Positions 41,806-50,119 of a DNA stretch of 64,000 bases are shown piece by piece. Each line of letters opens with the position of its first letter. The first letter of the stretch is position 1. The notes beneath the pieces were generated by a model that made no database searches, was not told the DNA's origin, and was given only the letters and a program-made list of their open reading frames with translations. Origin of the DNA: AG25 sp035518815 (GTDB lineage Bacteria > Gemmatimonadota > Gemmatimonadetes > Gemmatimonadales > GWC2-71-9); NCBI GenBank assembly GCA_035518815.1, contig DATIXG010000114.1, forward strand, positions 5,811 through 69,810, read 5' to 3'. A program made the translations under genes and the position numbers.

Positions 41806-42378
41806 CTAAAGCACAGCGCCGAGCGAGCAGGAAAATCCGGTGACGACATCCTCGCCGTCGAGCGTTTCGTCCGCCCTCACGAAGGTATCGGTCCCGTCCT
41901 GCCGGTACACCCGCGCGAGGCGGCGTTGGGGATCCACAACCCACACGAGCCTCGTCCCGGCGGAGAGCCAGTCGCCGGCCTTCGCCAAGACCTCACCGGG
42001 GCGGTCTCCCGGGGAGAGTACCTCGACGGCCAGGTCGGGCGCGAGTTCGGGGAACCCGATGGGCTCGGGCTCGATGAGGCGGTCGCTGCGAATGAAGGCG
42101 ACGTCGGGTGCGCGGACGGTGTCGGGGTCGCGGAACAACGTGAAGCCGGTTTCCGCCGCGTACACCTGACCGAGGCGGTGCGCTGCCACGTGGTTGGCGA
42201 GGAGGCGAGAGATCTGCATGGCCACCCGCCCGTGTCGCCCTCCGGCCGGCTCCCGCACCACGAGCACGCCCTTCACAAGCTCTGTCCGCTTGTTGGGGAT
42301 GTTGAGGTGGAGCAGCTGGTCCGCGGTCAACAGGGTTGGGCTTGGCATGTCGGGAACGTAGGTCGGCTCGGCAGGCAT
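41806..42378 (-). CDS. Uma2-family (DUF820) putative endonuclease
   Basis: 190 residues, PD-(D/E)XK-like Uma2 fold. Motifs: YELVKG-like start (NKRTELVKGVLVVREPAGGRHG), the VRAPDVAFIRSDR motif with the acidic residue, then LAPDLAVEVLSPGDRPGEV (D...EVLSP...) and the Trp-rich WLSAGTRLVWVVDPQRRLARVY. Uma2 proteins are abundant in cyanobacteria and some soil bacteria, often as solitary, mobile-looking genes; their role is unclear. The adjacent hairpin block supports an accessory character. Confidence 0.82.
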   Translation of the reverse strand: MPAEPTYVPDMPSPTLLTADQLLHLNIPNKRTELVKGVLVVREPAGGRHGRVAMQISRLLANHVAAHRLGQVYAAETGFTLFRDPDTVRAPDVAFIRSDRLIEPEPIGFPELAPDLAVEVLSPGDRPGEVLAKAGDWLSAGTRLVWVVDPQRRLARVYRQDGTDTFVRADETLDGEDVVTGFSCSLGAVL

Positions 42379-42419
42379 CGCAAACTCAAATCTTGTTCAA
42401 CAGCTCAACGCAGAGTCAA

Positions 42420-42630
42420 CACGCGCCCTGAGAGGGCGCGCTCGGCGCAGTGTGCGCCCTTACAGGGCGCATCCAATGCCGAGCCCGGCTTTAGCCCGGG
42501 TGATCCACGACGCTTCTATCCTTCGATGCAGGGGTGCGATTCGCCCGCTAACGCATGAAACCATGCAGACCACCAGTGCACATGGCGTGAGCGTGACTGG
42601 CCCGCGCCAGTGACGCCGCTCACGCCGAGT
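42420..42630. repeat. Composite hairpin block (REP-like) in the 42.4-42.7 kb gap
   Basis: Within this 311-base non-coding gap: hairpin CGCGCCCT/AGGGCGCG (42422-42440), hairpin TGCGCCCT/AGGGCGCA (42453-42471) sharing the same stem core, bulged stem GCCCGGCT/AGCCCGGG (42483-42500), and a long stem GGCGTGAGC...GCTCACGCC with inner GTGACTGGC/GCCAGTGAC (42584-42626). The series resembles REP/RAYT-type extragenic repeats known from other soil phyla; no transposase is next to it. Nothing else is seen up to the next gene at 42690. Confidence 0.6.
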
Positions 42631-42689
42631 CTCGACCTCGAGTACGCCGGCGCACGGCCCGAACCTTGCCAGTTTCGGGGTAGCATGGT

Positions 42690-43151
42690 GTGACGCGGCC
42701 TCGTCTCCACACACGCGAGAGGTGGCTCGTGCGCACGGACGCGTGGGGGGACTACTTGAGACTGCTCGTGCTTGTCGGGCTGTTGAGCGCGACCCTCATC
42801 CAGCGCAGTTCGGCGCAGCGCTGGGAGCCCGAGCATTGGGTCCTCGCCGCCACGAGCACGACCTTCATTCTCCTCGATTGGTCCACGAGCGCGGATGCGA
42901 TTCGCCGGTGCGCCGAACCTGGCGTGATGTGCAGACCTTCGGTCGAGCAAAATCCGTTGATTGGACCGTCGCCCAGCCTCATGACCCTTCGTGCGTGGTG
43001 TCTCTTGGCGATCGGCGGAAACCTGGCCGTCGCGGCGCTGATACGAGATCGGTGGGCGCGAACGGCGTGGTTTGTCGGCGTGACCGCGATCGAGTACGCG
43101 ACGGTGTACCACAACGTCGGGGCGGGCTTCAGGGTCTCGTTGCGTCTCTAA
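42690..43151 (+). CDS. Membrane protein of unknown function
   Basis: 153 residues with three or four hydrophobic segments (LRLLVLVGLLSATLI, MTLRAWCLLAIGGNLAVAAL, WFVGVTAIEYATVYHNV). Begins at GTG 42690; a GTG further in (VRTDAWGDY) is an alternative start. ILLDWSTSADAIRRC and VEQNPLIGPSPS between helices suggest a small enzyme-free membrane protein (loosely like DUF5658-type). Convergent with the acyl-CoA ligase. Confidence 0.5.
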   Translation: MTRPRLHTRERWLVRTDAWGDYLRLLVLVGLLSATLIQRSSAQRWEPEHWVLAATSTTFILLDWSTSADAIRRCAEPGVMCRPSVEQNPLIGPSPSLMTLRAWCLLAIGGNLAVAALIRDRWARTAWFVGVTAIEYATVYHNVGAGFRVSLRL

Positions 43152-43165
43152 CACACGACGCGCTC

Positions 43166-44986
43166 CTACCCCTCCAGCGCCGCCGTCATCGCATCCCCCT
43201 CGGCGTACGTCCGGTCCACCAGCTCCTTGTACTTCTTCTCGACCACACGCCGCTTCACCTTGAGCGTCGGGGTCAGGTCGCCGGCCTCGATCGTGAAGTC
43301 GTTCTCGAGCAGCACCACGCGCTTCGGCATCTCGAACTTCGCGAGATCGCGCAGCTCGCCCATCACTTCACGCTCGATTTTTGCCCGCACGTCCGACAGC
43401 TCGATCAACGCGCGCCGGGACCCGAACTCGAGCCGCCGCTCGCGCGCCCACCCCTCGAGGCTCTCGAAGTTCGGCACGACGAGCATGATGGGGAACTTGC
43501 GCCTGTCGCCCAGCATCACGGCGTTCGTCACGAACTTGTTGGTCTTCACGAGATTCTCGATTGGCTGCGGCGCGACCTTCTTGCCGCCCGCGGTGACGAT
43601 CAGATCCTTCTTACGGTCTGTGATCGTGAGGTAGCCGTCGGCGTCAAGTTCGCCGATGTCGCCGGTGTGGAACCACCCCTCGCTGTCGATCGCTTCGCGC
43701 GTCGCCTCGGGCTTGTTGAAGTAGCCCTGCATGATCCCCGGTCCCTTGGCGAGAATCTCTCCGTCCCCGGCGATCTTCAACGTCACCTCGGGAATCGCGG
43801 GCCCCACGGTGCCGACCTTGATGCGCTCGATCGGGTTGACGGTCAGCACGGGCGATGTCTCGGTGAGCCCGTACCCCTCGATCACGGGGAGGCCGGCCGA
43901 GAACAGGAACTTCGCGATCTCGGCCGCGAGCGGAGCGCCGCCCGACACGAACATCTTGACCCTGCCGCCGGTGCGCGCGCGGAGCTTCGAGAACACGAGC
44001 CGGTCGGCAATCGCATGCTGCAGCGCCACCCCCGCGGGGACCGCGAGGCCCGCGAGGCGATACGTCGCCCACGCGTCGCCCACCTTCTTCCCCCAGAAGA
44101 AAATCCGCCGCTTGAGACCGCCGCCCGCGAGCGCGTTCTCGAGCACGCGCGCGTACACCTTCTCGTAGAACCGCGGGACCGACAGCACGATGTTGGGATG
44201 CACCTCCCGCATGTTGTCCGCGACCTTGTCGAACGATTCGGCATAGGCGATGGTCACGCCGGTGTGCAGCAGGACATAGTCGACCATCCGCTCGAACACG
44301 TGGGAGAGCGGCAGCATCGACAAGCAGGTATCTCCCGCCACGATGGGGATGACCTGGAGGGCGCATTGCACGTTGGACCAGAGGTTGTCGTGCGACAGCA
44401 TGACGCCTTTCGGGTCACCGGTCGTGCCCGATGTGTAAATGATCGTGGCGAGCTGGCGCGGCTCGACGGCGAGCGCCTCGGCGCGGAACTGCGGGTACTT
44501 GGCGCTGGCGCCGCGGCCGCGCGCTTCGAGGTCGGCAAAGCTCACCGCGCCGCTCTGCGCCGCCCCACCATCGAACACGACGACGTGACGCAGGGCGGGG
44601 AGGGCCGACCGCACCTCCTGGACCTTGGCGAGCTGTGTCGCGGTCGAGCAGAACACCGCCACCGCGCCAGCGTCTCGCAGGATGTACTCCACCTGTTTCG
44701 CCGTTAGCGTTGGGTAGATCGGGACGTCGGCGGCCCGGGCGCACAGGCACCCGTAGTCCGCGATCGCCCACTCGGGACGGTTCTCCGAAAGGATCGCTAC
44801 GCGGTCCCCCGCAGCCACACCCAGCTCGCGGAGCCCGAGCGACACGGCACGCACGCGGCCTTCGACTTCCGCGTGCGTGAGCCCGACCCACTGATCCCCC
44901 GCCTTGTACCGGTACGCGGCCGGCAGGCGACCATGCTTTTCGACCGCGTCGAAGAAGAGACGGGTGAGAGTGCCTCCGGCGCTCAC
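43166..44986 (-). CDS. Long-chain fatty-acid-CoA ligase (AMP-forming)
   Basis: 606 residues, FadD/ACSL class of the ANL superfamily. AMP-binding motif YTSGTTGDPKGVMLSH, VEGYGLTETSPV-like A5 motif (IEGYGLTETSPVLTVN), GWFHTGDIGELDADGYL and the C-terminal hinge DRKKDLIVTAGGKKVAPQ. It activates fatty acids to acyl-CoA at the inner membrane. GTG at 44986 overlaps the stop of the Ig-like lipoprotein (GTGA). Third gene of the TPR-lipoprotein-ligase unit. Confidence 0.93.
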   Translation of the reverse strand: MSAGGTLTRLFFDAVEKHGRLPAAYRYKAGDQWVGLTHAEVEGRVRAVSLGLRELGVAAGDRVAILSENRPEWAIADYGCLCARAADVPIYPTLTAKQVEYILRDAGAVAVFCSTATQLAKVQEVRSALPALRHVVVFDGGAAQSGAVSFADLEARGRGASAKYPQFRAEALAVEPRQLATIIYTSGTTGDPKGVMLSHDNLWSNVQCALQVIPIVAGDTCLSMLPLSHVFERMVDYVLLHTGVTIAYAESFDKVADNMREVHPNIVLSVPRFYEKVYARVLENALAGGGLKRRIFFWGKKVGDAWATYRLAGLAVPAGVALQHAIADRLVFSKLRARTGGRVKMFVSGGAPLAAEIAKFLFSAGLPVIEGYGLTETSPVLTVNPIERIKVGTVGPAIPEVTLKIAGDGEILAKGPGIMQGYFNKPEATREAIDSEGWFHTGDIGELDADGYLTITDRKKDLIVTAGGKKVAPQPIENLVKTNKFVTNAVMLGDRRKFPIMLVVPNFESLEGWARERRLEFGSRRALIELSDVRAKIEREVMGELRDLAKFEMPKRVVLLENDFTIEAGDLTPTLKVKRRVVEKKYKELVDRTYAEGDAMTAALEG

Positions 44987-45723
44987 GGTTGGATCCGCAC
45001 GACGAACGTGATGGGCGAGCCCGCCACCGTGGTCCCAACGGCGCGGCGCGCCGTCGCCGTCACGCGTACCGAGTCGGGGAGCGTGCCGCCGCCCAGGTAG
45101 CGGACCCGCATCGCCGCGGTGCCGGCCGCGTCAGTCAAGAGCGTGTCGACCGCGACCACAGCATGCGAGACGATGTCCGGCACGATGGTGACAGTGGCTC
45201 CCACGGGCGCCGCGGTGATGGTGAAGACCACCGGGCGGTTGACCAGCGGTACGGTGGGAGGCGTCGCGCCGGTGACCGTGTCTGCCAGAATCACCTGGAG
45301 CGGCGCGGAGACGGAGTCGTTGGTGGACACCGTGATGGTGTCGCGGAGCGCGCCCGCGGCGTACAGCGTGTCCGCCGCGCGGTTGATGGTGATCGTGAGG
45401 CTCCCGCTCCGCAACGTCCCCGTGCGAGCGAGGATCTGGGTCGACCCGGGTCGCCTGCCGAGGAACTTGCCCGTCATGCTGTCCAGCACGGCGAGCAGGG
45501 TGGTATCGAGGCTCGACCAGATGACGGGTTCCACCACGGTGTCACCGGCCGCGGTCAACGTCGTGGCGCGCGCGCGCAGCGTGTCCTGCTGCTCGACCGT
45601 GTTGGGGACGGTGACGACGATCGCGATGGGTTGATTCAAATCGATATCGAGTGTCCCGCACGCTGCCTCCACGCCCGCCGCGACGATCAGGAGACCCGCG
45701 CTCGCCCGGAGCCAACGGGTCAG
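44983..45723 (-). CDS. Ig-like-repeat lipoprotein, probable CTG start
   Basis: 246 residues if it starts at the CTG at 45723, which forms CTGA with the stop of the upstream TPR gene. The frame then begins LTRWLRASAGLLIVAAGVEA and reaches Cys22 (VEAAC), a lipoprotein signal; the first GTG (45672) would leave no signal. The rest is Ser/Thr/Val-rich beta text typical of bacterial Ig-like domains (WSSLDTTLLAVLDSMTGKFL, GSTQILARTGTL as in Big2), in two or so domains. Probably a surface lipoprotein; function unknown. Confidence 0.65.
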   Translation of the reverse strand: MTRWLRASAGLLIVAAGVEAACGTLDIDLNQPIAIVVTVPNTVEQQDTLRARATTLTAAGDTVVEPVIWSSLDTTLLAVLDSMTGKFLGRRPGSTQILARTGTLRSGSLTITINRAADTLYAAGALRDTITVSTNDSVSAPLQVILADTVTGATPPTVPLVNRPVVFTITAAPVGATVTIVPDIVSHAVVAVDTLLTDAAGTAAMRVRYLGGGTLPDSVRVTATARRAVGTTVAGSPITFVVRIQP

Positions 45724-46178
45724 GGCCCCTCCGCCGACAGGGCTTGCGGGGGGGGCGTGGCCCCCAGATCGCGCAGCGCCTGCGTGGCATGCTCGATCCA
45801 GCGTTGGGCGTCGGGCCCCTTGGGGGGGTGGGCGAGAAAGGCCTTGAGGTGTTGCTCGGAGCCGTCCGGGTCGCCGCGCTTGAGCAGCAGGAACGCGAGC
45901 CCGTAGTGGGCGCCGGCCAGGGTCTGGTCCAGCTCGAGCGCCCGGCGATAGTGCCGGATCGCCTCGTCGATGCGCCGCGTTTTGGTGAACGCGATCGCCA
46001 TGTTCTGGAGAATGCGGGCGTCGGCGGGGTGGTCGCGCAGCGCCAAGCGGTACGAAGTCAGGGCCGCTTCGTAGTCACCCTGACGTTCGAGCGCGAGCGC
46101 CTCGTTGAGATAATCGAGGCGCTGGGGTTTCACCTCGTCGCCCGTGGAACGACCGAGCAGTCGGCGCCAAAAACCCAT
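45720..46178 (-). CDS. TPR-repeat protein
   Basis: 152 residues with three tetratricopeptide units: ALALERQGDYEAALTSYRLA, MAIAFTKTRRIDEAIRHYRRA, and GLAFLLLKRGDPDGSEQHLKA. Short basic N-terminus, no signal peptide; likely a cytosolic scaffold. It is the first gene of an operon with the Ig-like lipoprotein and acyl-CoA ligase, and divergent from the phosphoribosyltransferase. Confidence 0.82.
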   Translation of the reverse strand: MGFWRRLLGRSTGDEVKPQRLDYLNEALALERQGDYEAALTSYRLALRDHPADARILQNMAIAFTKTRRIDEAIRHYRRALELDQTLAGAHYGLAFLLLKRGDPDGSEQHLKAFLAHPPKGPDAQRWIEHATQALRDLGATPPPQALSAEGP

Positions 46179-46231
46179 GTGCCGGAAAATAGCTTGCGGC
46201 CGCGTCGTTTTGCAATGTAGCTTCCGCCGTC

Positions 46232-46792
46232 ATGCCCTCCTTCCCCGTGCCGCCCGTTCCGCCCGCGCGCCGTCCCGGCCGCATCGGCCCCCAGGCGCCG
46301 CACGGCGTCCTGCAAGTGGATTGGACGCTGTTCGGCGAGCTGTGCCGGGTCCTCGCACTCCGGATCTTCCGCGACTACGACCCCGAGCTCGTGATCGGGA
46401 TCGCGAAGGCGGGCGTGATTCCCGGCGCGGTGGTCGCGAGCATCCTGCAGCGCGACTTCGCGTCGATCGCGATCACGCGCACGGCCAGCGGCGCGAGCCC
46501 CACCGTGATCGCGGGCCCCCCGCGCATGGTGACCGGCAAGCGCGTGCTGATCGTGGACGAGACCTGCGAGTCGGGCGACACCATGAAGCTCGCGCTCGCG
46601 GCCGTCCGCGAGCTGCAGCCCGCCGCGGTGAAGACCGCGGTGTCGTTCCGGACGGGCAGCTACAAGCCCGACTTCTTCGCGCTCGAAACGAGCAACTTCA
46701 TCATCCTGCCGTGGGACCGCGAGATCATCGTCGGCGGCGAAATCGTGATGCGCCCCGACTACGCGGAGAAGCTGAAAGAATTCGGGGAGTGA
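46232..46792 (+). CDS. Phosphoribosyltransferase-domain protein
   Basis: 186 residues. The PRPP-binding loop VLIVDETCESGDTMKLAL has the two acidic residues of type I PRTases; VIGIAKAGVIPGAVVAS is the preceding flavour of xanthine/hypoxanthine PRTases. Its substrate may be a purine base (GPT/HPT-like). GTGA overlap with tldD suggests coupled expression, though the two roles look unrelated. Pro-rich N-terminus (PSFPVPPVPPARRPG) is atypical. Confidence 0.8.
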   Translation: MPSFPVPPVPPARRPGRIGPQAPHGVLQVDWTLFGELCRVLALRIFRDYDPELVIGIAKAGVIPGAVVASILQRDFASIAITRTASGASPTVIAGPPRMVTGKRVLIVDETCESGDTMKLALAAVRELQPAAVKTAVSFRTGSYKPDFFALETSNFIILPWDREIIVGGEIVMRPDYAEKLKEFGE

Positions 46793-48174
46793 AGGACCGC
46801 CTCGCCGACGCGCTTCGCGCGTCGCGCGCCGACTATACCGAAATCCGCCTCGAACGCTCCTGGACCTCGACTGTCGCCTTCCGCGGGCGCCGGCTCGAGA
46901 CCGCGGTGGCGAGCGAGGACCAGGGCGGCTGCGTGCGGGCCCTGCACCATGGGTGCGGCTGGGGCGTGGCGGCGTTCACGTCGCTCGACCAGCTCCCCGC
47001 CATGGTGGCCCGCGCCGGCGAGCTGTCCCGCGCCGTGCGGCTCGACCAACCCATCCGCCTCGCCGAGGTCGCCCCCCGGCAGGCGGACGCCGCGCTCGAC
47101 CTCGATGGGGACGTGCGCGGCGTGCCGCTCTCGGAAAAGAAGCGGCTGATCGAGGCGTACAACGGCGCGATGCTCGCCGTGGACGGGCGCGTCGTGGACA
47201 CGGTTGCGAGCTACCACGACGACGTGACGGAATACTGGTACGTCAACTCCGACGGCACGGCCCTCTACGAGCTCCGGCCCGAAGTCACCTTGTCCGGCAC
47301 CGCCATCGCGCGGCGCGACGGCGTGATCGAAAAGGGGCTCGAGTCCATCGGGCTGCGCCGCGGGTGGAAGAGCGTGCAGCAGGCGGGCGACGGCTTCCGC
47401 ACGGCGGCCGAGCGCGCGGCGGCGCTGCTCGACGCGCCGGGCGTGGCGGGCGGCACCTATCCCGTGATCCTCGATCCCGAGCTCGCGGGCGTGTTCATCC
47501 ACGAGGCGTTCGGTCACCTGTCGGAAGCGGACTTCGTCTACGAGAATCCCCAGGCGCGCGAGATGATGACGCTCGGCCGCCGCTTCGGAAAGCCGGTTCT
47601 GAACGTGGGCGACAACGGCGCCGCCCCCGGGTTGCGCGGGACGCTGCCCTTCGACGACGAAGGGACGCCCACCCAAGACACGGCCCTGATTCGCGAAGGC
47701 GTGCTCGTCGGCCGCCTGCACTCGCGCGAGACCGCCGCCGCGATGGGCGAACGAGCGACGGGGAACGCGCGCGCGATCTCGTTCCGCCACCCACCCATCG
47801 TCCGGATGACCAACACCTACATCGCGAACGGCCGCGGCACGTTCGAGGATCTGATCAAGGACGTGAAGCTCGGCGTGTACGCGTGCAGCGCATTCGGTGG
47901 ACAGACGGTGCTCGAGAACTTTTCGTTCACGGCGGCCTATGGGCACATGATCCGGGACGGCCAGGTCGCCGAGATGGTGAAGGATGTCGTGATCGCCGGC
48001 AACCTGTTTCAGACGCTCGATCGGATCGATCACATCGCCGGCGACTTCCGCTGGAACGAGATGGGCGGCGGGTGCGGCAAGGGCGGCCAGTTCCCCCTGC
48101 CGGTCACCGAAGGGGCGCCGCACGTGCGGATCGAGCAGGCCCTCGTGGGGGGCGACGTCCCCGGGCCTTCGTGA
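46789..48174 (+). CDS. tldD: TldD metalloprotease subunit
   Basis: 461 residues. Zinc motif HExxxH is H238-E239-A-F-G-H243 (FIHEAFGHLSEAD). The C-terminal GCGKGGQ and the GGDVPGPS end match TldD. TldD pairs with TldE to degrade unfolded or modified peptides, including removal of leader peptides in some RiPP systems. GTG start on the PRTase stop (GTGA), GTGA overlap with tldE. Confidence 0.94.
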   Translation: MKDRLADALRASRADYTEIRLERSWTSTVAFRGRRLETAVASEDQGGCVRALHHGCGWGVAAFTSLDQLPAMVARAGELSRAVRLDQPIRLAEVAPRQADAALDLDGDVRGVPLSEKKRLIEAYNGAMLAVDGRVVDTVASYHDDVTEYWYVNSDGTALYELRPEVTLSGTAIARRDGVIEKGLESIGLRRGWKSVQQAGDGFRTAAERAAALLDAPGVAGGTYPVILDPELAGVFIHEAFGHLSEADFVYENPQAREMMTLGRRFGKPVLNVGDNGAAPGLRGTLPFDDEGTPTQDTALIREGVLVGRLHSRETAAAMGERATGNARAISFRHPPIVRMTNTYIANGRGTFEDLIKDVKLGVYACSAFGGQTVLENFSFTAAYGHMIRDGQVAEMVKDVVIAGNLFQTLDRIDHIAGDFRWNEMGGGCGKGGQFPLPVTEGAPHVRIEQALVGGDVPGPS

Positions 48175-49490
48175 TCGAACAGCTGCTGGCGGAAATCCGC
48201 CGCTCCGGCAAGGTGGCGGCGGCCGATTGCCTGTGGCGTCAGGCCGAGCGCACGTCCGTGACCTTCGAGTCGGGCCGCCTCAAGGCCGCGGGAGTTGGTC
48301 AAGAAGCGGGGGTCAACCTCCGGGTCCTGGCCGGCGGGCGCATAGGGGTGGCGGGGACGACAGGAGCCGGGGCGGACGGCTTGGTGGCGCGCGCCCTCGC
48401 CGCCGCCGAGTTGGGCGAGCCCCTCGAGCTATCGTTTCCTTCCCGCACCGCACTTCCCCGGATCCCCACCTTCTTCGATCGCGCCGCCAACGCTTCCCTC
48501 GACGCCCTGATTGCGATGGGGAAGGAGCTCGTGGAGCGGCTGGCCCGGGACGGTTGCCAGGTGAACGTGACCGTCGAGCGGGAGGTGGGAGAGACGCGCG
48601 TCGCGAACACGGCGGGCACGGACGCCGCCTACCGTTACAGCGGGGTGGCCGTCAGCGCCGAGGTATGGCGCATCGCCGGCAACGACGTGCTCGCCATCAG
48701 CGACGCGTTCGACGGGGCGGACCTTCCGGATGCGAACCAGCTGGCCGCGGTCAGCGACTCGATCGGGTCCCGCCTCGAAGCGGCGCTCACGATCGTCGAG
48801 CCGCCGGAAGGCTCGCTGCCCGTGGTGTTCACTCCGGCGGGCCTCTCGGCCGTGTTGCTCCCGATCACGCAGGCGCTGTCGGGCAAAACGGTGGTGCAGG
48901 GCATCTCGCCACTCGCGGGCAAGATCGGCACCGAGGTTTTCGATCGGGCGTTCTCGCTCACCGACGATCCGTTGCGCCCCGGCCGCCCCAGCTCGCGTCC
49001 GGTGGACGACGAGGGCGTCCCGTCGCAAGTGACTCCGCTCGTGGAGCGCGGCGTCGTGCGGCACTTCATCTACGATCTCGAGACCGCCGCCCGAGCACAC
49101 ACCGCCAGCACGGGGCACGGGACGCGAGGGATTTTTTCGAAGCCGGGAGTGGCGTATACGAATCTCATTGTTGGGGAAGAGGGAAGGGAGAAGGGGGAAG
49201 GGTCGCTCGGTGGCGGGTTGCTCGCCGACATCAAGGACGGCTTGCTGGTGGACGACCTGATTGGGGTCGGGCAGGGGAACGTGATCGGAGGTGCGTTTAG
49301 TCATCCTGTGGCGCTCGCGTACCGCGTCGTGAACGGCGAGGTCACGGGGCGGGCGAAGGATGCGGCGGTGGCCGGCAACAGCTACGAACTATTGAAGCGG
49401 ATTGGGGGCTTTGGGGCGGATCGACGCTGGTATGGCGGACGGTCGAGCCCGTCAGTGCTGCTGGAGGGGGTGAGCGTAGCGCGCAGGTGA
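48171..49490 (+). CDS. tldE: TldE/PmbA subunit
   Basis: 439 residues, the non-zinc partner of TldD (E. coli PmbA). GTG start overlapping the tldD stop. Family text: SLDALIAMGKELVERLARD, RVANTAGTDAAYRYSGVAV, LSGKTVVQGISPLAGKIGTE and the C-terminal GGAFSHPVALAYRVVNGEV. A purine-rich in-frame insertion (49176-49206) adds GEEGREKGEGSLGG before ADIKDGLLVDDL. Confidence 0.92.
   Translation: MIEQLLAEIRRSGKVAAADCLWRQAERTSVTFESGRLKAAGVGQEAGVNLRVLAGGRIGVAGTTGAGADGLVARALAAAELGEPLELSFPSRTALPRIPTFFDRAANASLDALIAMGKELVERLARDGCQVNVTVEREVGETRVANTAGTDAAYRYSGVAVSAEVWRIAGNDVLAISDAFDGADLPDANQLAAVSDSIGSRLEAALTIVEPPEGSLPVVFTPAGLSAVLLPITQALSGKTVVQGISPLAGKIGTEVFDRAFSLTDDPLRPGRPSSRPVDDEGVPSQVTPLVERGVVRHFIYDLETAARAHTASTGHGTRGIFSKPGVAYTNLIVGEEGREKGEGSLGGGLLADIKDGLLVDDLIGVGQGNVIGGAFSHPVALAYRVVNGEVTGRAKDAAVAGNSYELLKRIGGFGADRRWYGGRSSPSVLLEGVSVARR
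49176..49206. repeat. Purine-rich in-frame insertion in tldE
   Basis: GGAAGAGGGAAGGGAGAAGG iterates GGGAA and has no complementary arm. It encodes an acidic/Gly loop. Similar in style to the insertion in the methyltransferase at 22.9 kb. Confidence 0.45.
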
Positions 49491-49497
49491 GGTAGAT

Positions 49498-50118
49498 GCG
49501 GTGTCGGGCACAGGGGTGAACTGTGGTCTCGTACGCAGCGCGACGGCGGTGTCAGGTGTCCGGTTATTGCCGATGTGCTTTCAATGCCCGAGTGAGTCCC
49601 GAGAGCAACTTCCCGATTCGCGCCGCTCGCTCGAGTACCCGCGCGGCGGCATCCTTCTGGACATATCGCAACGTTGCCGCGATTTGGACCTGCGTTTCCA
49701 GCTCCATCAGGGACCCATTCGCGATGGACAGGTGACGCAGGTAGTCGCCCAGGTGATCTCGACCGTGTCCTTCGGCAATGTTCGACGGAACTGAAACGGC
49801 AGCCCGCCTCAGTTGCTGAACCAATCCGTATTTCTCCTCACGCGGGAACCGCTCTGACAGGCGGTACATGTCGACGACGAGAGCCATCGCTTGCTGCCAA
49901 ACGACGAGATCGCGATAACGGCGGACGGCCACTCGTGGAGTCGTTTCTCTTCTCATGGCGATTCCGGAATGCATTGCAGGGAACGGTAGCAACGAGCGAA
50001 AAGATGTAGAGGACCAACTCATGGCGATCCGGTCCCTTCTTACGCGCCACCGGACACCGCCTTCGCCTGCGCGGACACCCAGCCCCGCTTTCGCCTCACG
50101 GACACCCGACACCGCCTT
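49498..50118 (-). mobile_element. Second candidate cassette: GGTGTC arms flanking a four-helix-bundle gene
   Basis: Left arm GGCGGTGTCAGGTGTCCGG (49545-49563) matches, as reverse complement with one mismatch, CGGACACCCGACACCGCC (50099-50116). Extra copies of the GGTGTC word lie at 49498-49511 and GGACACC at about 50050-50080. The four-helix gene stop codon (49564-49566) touches the left arm. Same architecture as the 19.9-20.4 kb cassette but different word. Confidence 0.4.
49564..49956 (-). CDS. Four-helix-bundle protein (S23/IVS-encoded family)
   Basis: 130 residues from the ATG at 49956; an in-frame ATG at 49974 is possible. Family text: RRYRDLVVWQQAMALVVDMY, EKYGLVQQLRRAAVSVPSN then IAEGHGRDHLGDYLRHLSIA, GSLMELETQVQIAATL and a last helix IGKLLSGLTRALKAHR. 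Same family as the protein at 19980-20375 but only moderately alike, so not a recent duplicate. Fold related to Avd of diversity-generating retroelements; no reverse transcriptase is present here. Confidence 0.85.
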   Translation of the reverse strand: MRRETTPRVAVRRYRDLVVWQQAMALVVDMYRLSERFPREEKYGLVQQLRRAAVSVPSNIAEGHGRDHLGDYLRHLSIANGSLMELETQVQIAATLRYVQKDAAARVLERAARIGKLLSGLTRALKAHRQ

Positions 50119-50119
50119 C

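Noticed and set aside
46789..49490. RiPP biosynthesis cluster around TldD/TldE
   Set aside because: No precursor peptide or tailoring enzyme next to the pair; the neighbouring gene is a phosphoribosyltransferase.
49564..49956. Avd of a diversity-generating retroelement
   Set aside because: The fold matches, but there is no reverse transcriptase, template repeat or variable repeat nearby.
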